This document shows positions 1-5,079 of a stretch of 5,079 nucleotides of DNA, piece by piece (positions within the stretch are counted from its first letter, which is position 1; each line of letters opens with the position of its first letter). The position numbers and the translations under genes were made by a program. Location: positions 1 to 5,079 of the forward strand of contig JABXGY010000380.1 of NCBI GenBank assembly GCA_016550395.1, read 5' to 3'. Origin of the DNA: an archaeon (GTDB lineage: Archaea > Asgardarchaeota > Hermodarchaeia > Hermodarchaeales > Hermodarchaeaceae). The notes under the pieces are model-generated. The model was given only the letters and a program-made list of their open reading frames with translations, was not told the DNA's origin and did no database searches.

Positions 1-2
1 AC

Positions 3-2156
3 TTCACGGCTCTCGTTCATGGCATCAATGAAACTGATTACTCATCAATCGCCAGTCCATTAACTGACCTTTGCACAATACGAGTCAAGCTTCCCCGGAC
101 AGGAACAACTAATTCCACATATCGGACTTCTATAATCACATTAAATATTGGAGATGCAGGAGTTGATTCTCTCGCTGCCTTCTTTACCAATCGGTCTCAA
201 CCGATGGGAGGGGCTATCTTTGCACGATACTTCCAACTTGGAGTTTTTCAACCCTTTCAGTTTCAACGGCTTCAAGTTGAATGGAATCCCGAAATTACTG
301 ACATTTACTTTGCGGGATGGATCATCGCACCAAGCATTGGCTTTGATCTTATAATTCCCACCATCCCTCAAGACCGTTATCCCCTTGATAACCTCGTGTA
401 CCGAGATGTATTCATTAGTACACCTCCGTTGATGCGTATGGTTATTCCCTCATTCCTGCCCTATGGTCCAATGTTTCTCCGGTTCCCCAATGACTATGCC
501 ATCTATAATTTTACCTTGATTACATCCACACCGATTAATCATCTCTCTATTCGACTCTCAGAATACTATGATTCCAGTCTTGAGTCCCCAATCGACCGAA
601 ATGTTACCAAATGGACAAGTCCTCCCGAACTAGCCTCAATGCAGATTGATGATATTAGTGTGGGCACACAGTTTCAAATGCTAACCTTTATTCCAACCTT
701 TATTGAATCAGGACCCTACTATGGAAATCTGGAAATTAGTGCCTCCGATGGCTGGCAATTTACGATTCCCTTCGTTATCGATGTCACTTATCCCAAGGCA
801 GTTATCCTCTTTGATACCATTCACAATCAGGGACTAGATTTTTCCAATCTCGAAGACCTTGATTTCTCAAATCTGGACATTGAAGCTCTTTTCACCCTCT
901 TCGAAGAGATTGGGGATAGCCTGTTAACCGGTTATTCCCGATTACGCGAATTATTTGCTGGTGCACAACTCAATCTTGCAGAAATTCCTTTTATCGAAGA
1001 ACTCAACTCAACAGTTCTATCTCTCTTCGATGGAATAATTATCTGTGATCCAGAAAAGGGATTTACACCTAATGAAACTGCGGCTATAACAGAATTTATA
1101 GACACGGGATTCAAGGTATTGATTCTGGCTGATCGTCCCAGTTCATCGAATCATACAGCACTCAATCAACTTCTAGCAGAATATAGCATTCAATGTGGGG
1201 GAACCGTCACCTCCTTAAACACCACGGAAGTAGATCCTACTAGCCCCTTTACCATTGGCGTGAATATCATCTCAACGGTAGATGGCACCGTGCTGACAAC
1301 GAGTGGCGACGCAGAAGTATTTACATGGATAAATGGGACCGCCTTTGGTGCCTATCACAACCGTGAGCAAAAGGAACTGTTTGTGCTGGGCTGCTCTACG
1401 ATTTTCTCCAACATGTTTCTCTATGATTTAGATAACCTAAGATTTGCCAACCAGACATTGCACCACCTTTTCCGGAAAACAATAACTTTGACGGTACGTC
1501 CTACTGGAGGAAATGGTTCAATATTCTATATTGGGAATGATGCTGGTTTTGTTATTGATGCCTTTAATCAGACAGGACACGGCGTTGAAGGAGTGAAGAT
1601 GTATGTGATCTATACATTGCCTAATCGAACCCAGTCCTTCTTCATTGCCTTTGAAGTCCAAGAGGGGCGTTATGGAACCTTTCTATTTGCTAATTGGACG
1701 GGTCTTGACGCCAGTATCAATACTACACAAACTTTTACCATTATCGTGTTTTCAACACCTGGAAGGTATGCCAGCTCTTCTGTTTTCATGTACTTTTATT
1801 ATACTCCTCCGCCACCCGAACCACCACCGCTTCCGGAACCTGACTATCTCGCCATCATGGAACTACAAATCCTATTTGGCACTCTATTCACCATCCTTGT
1901 TATTGGTACATATTTTGTGAACCAGTATCGACGGCGACGGCGGATGCGAACTCCTACCTTGGATGATCGTATGATTCAAGACATTGAGAACACGCTGAAC
2001 ACTACCCATGCTCTTATCCGGGAAATGGAGTGGACTCTCACCGATCGGCGAATGGATCGAATCGAGAAATTAAGAATTACTTCTGGAGAACCAGCAAATA
2101 GATTGGAGGATATGCTCAAACGACTTCGCGGACTGGCAAAAGAAACGGGAATATGA
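3..2156 (+). CDS. Large membrane-anchored surface protein with GATase-like domain, C-terminal 717 residues (5' truncated)
   Basis: The frame is open from the window edge, so the true start lies upstream; the first in-frame ATG (204) sits in mid-domain and is not a credible start. Residues below count from position 3. Residues 1 to about 260 are beta-rich and of unknown family. About 262-490 look like a Rossmann/GATase-like domain: ILFD near 268-271, then DGIIICDPEKGF from 343, a helix, and KVLILAD, and finally FVLGCSTIF before the domain ends. About 491-600 is a second beta domain. A proline linker (PPPPEPPPLPEP, about 603-614) leads to one membrane helix (about 621-640), a stop-transfer RRRRRMR (643-649) and a charged cytosolic tail of about 68 residues, probably helical. 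About sixteen N-X-S/T sequons precede the membrane, indicating a glycosylated extracytoplasmic part. The domain order resembles the region after the catalytic domain of membrane-anchored S8 subtilases such as site-1 protease. The GATase-like core also resembles GldG/ABC_transp_aux proteins. No Asp/His/Ser triad is in the window, so protease activity cannot be claimed. It overlaps the next gene by 4 bases. Confidence 0.85.
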   Translation, partial: FTALVHGINETDYSSIASPLTDLCTIRVKLPRTGTTNSTYRTSIITLNIGDAGVDSLAAFFTNRSQPMGGAIFARYFQLGVFQPFQFQRLQVEWNPEITDIYFAGWIIAPSIGFDLIIPTIPQDRYPLDNLVYRDVFISTPPLMRMVIPSFLPYGPMFLRFPNDYAIYNFTLITSTPINHLSIRLSEYYDSSLESPIDRNVTKWTSPPELASMQIDDISVGTQFQMLTFIPTFIESGPYYGNLEISASDGWQFTIPFVIDVTYPKAVILFDTIHNQGLDFSNLEDLDFSNLDIEALFTLFEEIGDSLLTGYSRLRELFAGAQLNLAEIPFIEELNSTVLSLFDGIIICDPEKGFTPNETAAITEFIDTGFKVLILADRPSSSNHTALNQLLAEYSIQCGGTVTSLNTTEVDPTSPFTIGVNIISTVDGTVLTTSGDAEVFTWINGTAFGAYHNREQKELFVLGCSTIFSNMFLYDLDNLRFANQTLHHLFRKTITLTVRPTGGNGSIFYIGNDAGFVIDAFNQTGHGVEGVKMYVIYTLPNRTQSFFIAFEVQEGRYGTFLFANWTGLDASINTTQTFTIIVFSTPGRYASSSVFMYFYYTPPPPEPPPLPEPDYLAIMELQILFGTLFTILVIGTYFVNQYRRRRRMRTPTLDDRMIQDIENTLNTTHALIREMEWTLTDRRMDRIEKLRITSGEPANRLEDMLKRLRGLAKETGI

Positions 2157-3148
2157 CAACCATGGCATCAACCAAACCCCCTAAAATCATCGAATTCGAC
2201 CAGGCCTTTGTGAAAATCGGTCGAACCTTAATACTAAAGGATATCAGTTTCTATACGCGTGAACGTGAAATTTTGGGTATCATTGGTGCCTCTGGATCGG
2301 GGAAGACAACGTGTTTGCGAGTGATGACTGCACAATTAAAACCCCAACAAGGGTCAGCTCGTATCGCTGGCCATGATGTGAAAAAAGAAGCAGCTATCAT
2401 CCATTATGCCACAGGTTATGTACCCCAACATGAGACCGAGAGTCTTTATTTTCCCTTCTCAGCACTTGAAAACGCGCACTTTTTCGGTCGGATGTATGGG
2501 ATTACTGGGAAGGAAATTAAACAACGTGCCGTAGAGCTTCTCACCATTTTGGGCTTTGATGAAGATTTGATGTACAAACCTGTGAAATTCCTTAGTGGAG
2601 GAGAACGCAAACGTGTATCCATCTGTGTGGGATTGATCCACCAGCCTCCCATTCTGCTTTTAGACGAGCCCACAACGGGTCTTGATGCGCATTTACGCCA
2701 TGAGCTCTTAAATTATTTAAAACAACTAAACTACCATTATGGCACCTCAATGGTCTTAATCTCCCATGATCTTGAGGTAGTTGAATATTGTAGCCGCATA
2801 GTACTTCTAGAAAGAGGGGAAATCTCACTCCAGGGACATCCAGATGAACTCATCCGATCTCTAACAGGACGTGGCGAGGCGATTGAAGTAACCTTTGACC
2901 GATTAACAGAAGCCACTATTCGTCAAGTCGAAGAAATCCCCTTTGTAGAAACCACAATTCGCTCAGGGAGAGGAAGTCTCAAAATCTTTGTCGAGGAACC
3001 CCATAAGAGAATTCCCGATTTATTAGAGGCATTACGAGACCGAAACCAAAGCCCACAAGAAATGAGCGTAGTCGAGGCTAGTTTTTATGACTTCTTTCGA
3101 ACAAAAAGCTGGATAGCCCCATTACCTAGCGTCGAATCTGTAAGCTAA
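2153..3148 (+). CDS. ABC-2/CcmA-type transporter ATP-binding protein
   Basis: This 331-residue cytosolic ATPase would power a membrane partner by ATP hydrolysis. All nucleotide-binding motifs are present: Walker A GASGSGKTT (45-53), Q-loop Gln92 in YVPQ, signature LSGGE (147-151), Walker B ILLLDEP with catalytic Glu172 (167-173), D-loop GLDA (176-179) and switch His205. The C-terminal extension (about 235-331) ends in VVEASFYDFF, which resembles the EASLEDVF-like tail (DUF4162 type) of CcmA/NatA-family ATPases that partner ABC-2 permeases. The length is usual for that subgroup. The ATG at 2153 overlaps the upstream TGA as ATGA, implying translational coupling to the surface protein; an in-frame ATG at 2162 is an alternative start. 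No permease follows: the next gene is a methyltransferase after 208 bases. The permease may be upstream of the window, or the single-helix surface protein may be the partner. The substrate is unknown. The ATPase call is secure, while the subgroup rests on the tail and motif style. Confidence 0.95.
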   Translation: MTTMASTKPPKIIEFDQAFVKIGRTLILKDISFYTREREILGIIGASGSGKTTCLRVMTAQLKPQQGSARIAGHDVKKEAAIIHYATGYVPQHETESLYFPFSALENAHFFGRMYGITGKEIKQRAVELLTILGFDEDLMYKPVKFLSGGERKRVSICVGLIHQPPILLLDEPTTGLDAHLRHELLNYLKQLNYHYGTSMVLISHDLEVVEYCSRIVLLERGEISLQGHPDELIRSLTGRGEAIEVTFDRLTEATIRQVEEIPFVETTIRSGRGSLKIFVEEPHKRIPDLLEALRDRNQSPQEMSVVEASFYDFFRTKSWIAPLPSVESVS

Positions 3149-3238
3149 AAAAATCCAGAATAAATGAAGAACACCTTACAAGAACTATCAATAAAAAAAA
3201 GAAAGTTATGTTCGCATATAGGGTCGAAATGTTGTCCC

Positions 3239-3314
3239 GAACCAATTAATAGGCTCAGTTTGCTTGATATAAGATTTGAGAAACAAATCTTACAGAAACG
3301 GATAAATTTGGTTC
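3239..3314 (+). promoter_or_regulatory. Nested inverted repeats in the leader of the methyltransferase gene
   Basis: The 208-base gap between the ATPase and methyltransferase genes holds no open frame worth calling. It contains a perfect 9-bp inverted repeat, TAAGATTTG (3270-3278) and CAAATCTTA (3284-3292), with a 5-base loop AGAAA. An outer 7-bp pair surrounds it, GAACCAA (3239-3245) and TTGGTTC (3308-3314). No T-run follows, so it does not look like a terminator. It could be a dimeric repressor operator or a folded leader. An ATATAA string at 3267-3272 overlaps the inner repeat and is a possible but weak TATA box; if it is one, a protein bound at the repeat would block transcription. This role is inference from position only. 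Confidence 0.35.
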
Positions 3315-3342
3315 ACGGCTGCCAAGTAAGATGATAAAACCT

Positions 3343-3348
3343 GGAAGG
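3343..3348 (+). promoter_or_regulatory. Shine-Dalgarno-like GGAAGG before the methyltransferase
   Basis: GGAAGG lies 8 bases before GTG 3357 and 11 bases before ATG 3360. The spacing slightly favours the GTG but does not exclude the ATG. An ATG at 3350 is out of frame and soon reaches a stop. Confidence 0.45.
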
Positions 3349-3356
3349 TATGCAGA

Positions 3357-4181
3357 GTGATGAATGCTAGTGCAAAGCAGATGATTGGAGTACTAGCTGC
3401 TGATCATCGTGAACCCACATTACGCGCTGTTATGAACTTAATTGACCCGTCTGTTTCATCTATTCTCGATCTTGGATGCGGAATTGGAGCACTCACTTCT
3501 CGACTTGCCCAACGATTTCCATTAACATTCATTGTGGGAATTGACCAATCACTGTATCTGTTAAAAGAGTTGAAAAACACACAGATGAAGCCAAACATAT
3601 TACTTGTACAAGGAGAACTGCCGAATTTTCCGCTGAAACCAAAAACCTTCGATCTTGTTGTAGCAGTTCAAGTGTTACATGAAGTCTTTCATTTCAAGGG
3701 AAAACAAGAACTCTTGAAAACGATTAGTGAAGTCTACAACATATTATGTGAGGATGGAAAATTCATCGTTCTAGACCACCAAAACCCCGGTAATACTCAA
3801 ATTTCAATACACCTTTCGAATGACCTCATTAACACACTGAACCTTTTTGAGTTGAAATTTAAACCCCGAACCATCAAATACAAGCAGCTAGAAAATAATT
3901 GGGTTCGAATGAATATGCGTGATTTCTATGATTTTGTTACAAAAATCTGGGCGCTGAACACACCGCTTGAAGATGAAGAAATGAATGAAACCCATACACC
4001 TTTTACCAGTCAAGAGTTTGCCCAACTCACACAAAAGGCAGGTTTTGAAATAACCTACCAAGGAGAGGTCACTCCAATTAACAACCATCTTGAGCATTAC
4101 AAAATTGACGTAAGAACGAAGGTGTCACTCCCAAAGCGACATTTCATTCTTCGGGCTAAAAAAAGACAAATAGATAGTTGA
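3357..4181 (+). CDS. Class I SAM-dependent methyltransferase (UbiE/Methyltransf_11-like)
   Basis: This is a soluble protein of 274 residues (273 if ATG 3360 is used) expected to transfer a methyl group from S-adenosylmethionine to an unknown acceptor. Motif I is ILDLGCGIGALT (36-47), the SAM-binding glycine-rich loop. The acidic end of strand 2 is Asp63 in VGIDQS, which would bind the SAM ribose. Motif IV is FDLVVAVQVLHEV (98-110), and the motif-post strand is DGKFIVLDH (133-141). Residues from about 150 to 235 form a variable helical insert that probably shapes the acceptor site, and the chain ends with a strand (RHFILRAKK). The fold assignment is firm, but the substrate cannot be told from sequence: small-molecule, quinone/lipid and arsenite-type enzymes share this layout, and no ArsM cysteine pattern is visible. 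It has its own leader with inverted repeats and a GGAAGG site, so it is probably transcribed separately from the ABC gene. Downstream lies only decayed sequence. Confidence 0.9.
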   Translation: MMNASAKQMIGVLAADHREPTLRAVMNLIDPSVSSILDLGCGIGALTSRLAQRFPLTFIVGIDQSLYLLKELKNTQMKPNILLVQGELPNFPLKPKTFDLVVAVQVLHEVFHFKGKQELLKTISEVYNILCEDGKFIVLDHQNPGNTQISIHLSNDLINTLNLFELKFKPRTIKYKQLENNWVRMNMRDFYDFVTKIWALNTPLEDEEMNETHTPFTSQEFAQLTQKAGFEITYQGEVTPINNHLEHYKIDVRTKVSLPKRHFILRAKKRQIDS

Positions 4182-4271
4182 ACTACACTCTCATTTGTAA
4201 AACACTATTTCCTTGGGAATAAATCGAAATTTTGTAATTGGCTTCGAAAACTAGGAATTTGCTATTAATAG

Positions 4272-4550
4272 GTTGACACAAATAGGCTCTCCAAAATCTT
4301 GGTACTCTGCAGTAATTTCACACAAATAGCAAAAATTGCTGTGATGAATGCACCTACTGAGCAGGCAACCTTGAGTCCCCTATTATCAATTAGATAGGCA
4401 GGTGGGATCGCTCTTATACTCCTCATGAGTCTTGTGAACGATTTTATGATGACCTTTTTCTGGTCAATGATGATGTTAGTTGTACTCAATCTAATAGCAT
4501 TACTCATGTCACTATTACTCAGAGAAACCGCAAAACATCCCATAAAATAG
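4272..4550 (+). pseudogene. Remnant of an MFS (DHA2-like) transporter C-terminus with in-frame TAG
   Basis: In the frame ending at TAG 4548-4550, 4317-4394 encodes FTQIAKIAVMNAPTEQAT followed by LSPLLSIR, then TAG (4395-4397), then AGGIALILLMSLV, a hydrophobic helix (FWSMMMLVVLNLIALLM) and a charged end RETAKHPIK. This follows the usual end of EmrB/QacA-type MFS exporters: a loop like NAVPREKAG, then an RQxGG turn, then the last helix and a short basic tail. The TAG stands where that family often has Gln (CAG), so a single C-to-T change would explain it. The frame closes upstream at TAG 4269-4271, and no start or earlier helices are readable. An out-of-frame LLLIG at 4259-4273 hints at frameshifted remains further upstream. 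Only about 75 of some 450-500 residues persist. An open 92-codon frame on the minus strand (4265-4543) is the antisense shadow of this remnant. Confidence 0.7.
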
Positions 4551-4563
4551 ACTATCTTAATTA

Positions 4564-4602
4564 ACCCGTGGCTTCCTCATGCTCCGGGTCAAGCCTTTTT
4601 TT
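4564..4602 (+). terminator. Imperfect hairpin followed by a seven-T run
   Basis: ACCCG (4564-4568) pairs with CGGGT (4585-4589). After one T/C mismatch the stem continues with a G-T wobble and GC/GC pairs around an 8-base loop. CAAGCC follows, and then seven Ts (4596-4602). It sits 14 bases after the end of the MFS remnant, so it may be that gene's surviving terminator. T-runs alone can end archaeal transcription. The stem could instead be the end of a lost mobile element. Confidence 0.45.
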
Positions 4603-4661
4603 AACCCAAATTATTTTTTCTAAGATTCACATTGATAAAGCAAAACATCCAAAAATCCCTT

Positions 4662-4835
4662 TTAGGCACGTATCCTTTTGATAACATGGATAGGTTGTAA
4701 AATTAAGGCGAAGTCAAGTTCTGGATGAGTGAGAGCAGATATTAAAACCGTCTTGGATTTTTTCCATTCATGATAAGATACTTGTTTAGGTATAACATCA
4801 AGATGAAATTGAAGATAGGAATTTGACTGCCATTT
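4662..4835 (-). pseudogene. C-terminal-like fragment of an unrecognised protein, minus strand
   Basis: On the minus strand, 57 codons are open from just after a TAG (4836-4838) to a TAA (4662-4664). The translation is protein-like and includes YLQFHLDVIPKQVSYHEW and TVLISALTHPELDFALIL, ending in HVIKRIRA. There is no Met, GTG or usable start in it, so it is not a complete gene. In another minus frame just upstream (4801-4908) the peptide contains RRWTFDQALEMAVKF, so a frameshift near 4815-4825 could have separated two parts of one gene. I do not recognise the family. The alternative is chance openness in AT-rich DNA, but 57 codons of balanced composition make a coding relic somewhat more likely. 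Confidence 0.35.
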
Positions 4836-4987
4836 CTAGGGCTTGGTCAAAAGTCCATCTGCGTGACGGACTCTGACGGTGCCTAGTGAGTGTGATGCTT
4901 GACACCGGCTACCCAGTGCGTTACTACTGGGCTAGGGATCCGCTAGGACAGAAAGTTAGGATTGGCTCTTGAGAGGTCCACAGACCC
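4836..4987. ncRNA. GC-rich island with several helices: candidate structured RNA or small repeat element
   Basis: GC rises from about 28% (4741-4800) to about 62% (4861-4920) and 50% (4921-4980), then falls again. Helices visible by eye are: GTCA/TGAC (4846-4849, 4874-4877) enclosing AGTCC/GGACT (4852-4856, 4868-4872); CGGTG/CACCG (4877-4881, 4903-4907), which shares base 4877 with the first helix; CTA-CCCAGT/ACTGGG-C-TAG (4909-4917, 4926-4935) with an 8-base loop and one bulged C; CCTAG/CTAGG (4882-4886, 4943-4947), which would enclose the previous hairpin but is incompatible with CGGTG/CACCG; and GGTC/GACC (4975-4978, 4983-4986). No known RNA family matches: it is not tRNA or 5S, SRP motifs are absent, and RNase P-like words are too close together. 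The strand is undecided. Minus-strand frames here also give protein-like peptides, so a short repeat or coding relic is the main alternative. Confidence 0.35.
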
Positions 4988-5079
4988 ATAATGTGTCAAA
5001 ATAACACTTTCCAGAAAAACTACACTTTTACTCATTTATTTTACTCAGCCTTCCCTTCTAGAGATGTGTAGAATAAAAA
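4988..5079. other. AT-rich end of window, no gene supported
   Basis: A weak GTGT/ACAC hairpin (4993-4996, 5004-5007) is followed by Ts. On the minus strand an ATG at 5033-5035 opens a 30-codon frame (MSKSVVFLESVILTHYG and on) that ends at TAG 4943-4945 inside the GC-rich island. It is preceded by a purine-rich GGGAAGG about 13 bases away. It might be the start of the same broken minus-strand gene, but it is too short to call. Confidence 0.3.

Noticed and set aside
204..2156. ATG 204 as the true start of the surface protein
   Set aside because: The same frame stays open for 67 more codons to the window edge with protein-like sequence. There is no signal peptide after 204, which an extracytoplasmic protein would need.
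2446..2828. Minus-strand open frames across the ABC ATPase gene
   Set aside because: They lie opposite the conserved Q-loop, signature and Walker B coding stretch, and their translations show no domain of their own.
3320..3345. Box C/D guide RNA suggested by AGATGATA at about 3330
   Set aside because: No D box (CTGA) pair, no C'/D' boxes and no terminal stem were found at suitable spacing.
4265..4543. 92-codon open frame on the minus strand
   Set aside because: The plus strand over the same bases reads as an MFS transporter tail with a proper hydrophobic helix and basic end. The minus-strand peptide shows no recognisable domain and is probably the antisense shadow.
4846..4970. RNase P RNA, from AAAAGTCC at 4849-4856 and GACAGAAA at 4947-4954
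   Set aside because: The words only partly match conserved regions I and V. They are about 100 bases apart, much closer than in standard archaeal RNase P RNA, and the bases after ACAGAA do not give the expected GGCTTA spacing.
4836..4990. tRNA, 5S rRNA or SRP RNA in the GC-rich island
   Set aside because: There is no T-arm GGTTCRA motif or cloverleaf, no 5S core words such as CCATCCCGAAC, and no SRP helix 8 GGAAG/AGCAG motif.
1..5079. CRISPR array or complete insertion sequence
   Set aside because: No regularly spaced repeats and no transposase with paired inverted ends are visible anywhere in the window.

Overview
The window reads as prokaryotic, most likely archaeal DNA of moderate GC (about 40-45% in the genes sampled by hand). 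The evidence for an archaeon is circumstantial. The first gene is a large surface-anchored protein with about sixteen N-glycosylation sequons outside the membrane. An Asgard-type archaeon is a reasonable guess but is not shown by anything decisive.

Layout. (1) Positions 3-2156 (+) hold the C-terminal 717 residues of a large membrane-anchored surface protein that starts before the window. It has beta-rich extracytoplasmic domains, a Rossmann/GATase-like domain, a second beta domain, a proline linker, one membrane helix and a cytosolic tail. (2) Positions 2153-3148 (+) hold an ABC-2/CcmA-type ATPase whose ATG overlaps the first gene's stop codon (ATGA). The two are almost certainly co-translated, yet no permease lies in the window. 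(3) A 208-base spacer contains a perfect 9-bp hairpin nested in a second inverted repeat. (4) Positions 3357-4181 (+) hold a class I SAM-dependent methyltransferase. (5) The last 0.9 kb (4182-5079) has no intact gene. It holds the tail of a decayed MFS transporter (+) with an in-frame TAG, a hairpin followed by a T-run, an open C-terminal-like protein fragment on the minus strand, and a sharply bounded GC-rich island with several helices that may be a structured RNA or a small repeat element.

How they may work together. The surface protein and the ATPase form the one clear functional unit. The GATase-like domain beside an ABC-2-type ATPase recalls GldG/ABC_transp_aux partners. The overall order of the surface protein also recalls the C-terminal half of membrane-anchored site-1-protease-like subtilases. 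The missing N-terminus decides between these. The methyltransferase appears to be a separate transcription unit. The 3' region looks like a graveyard of decayed genes around a possible RNA or repeat.
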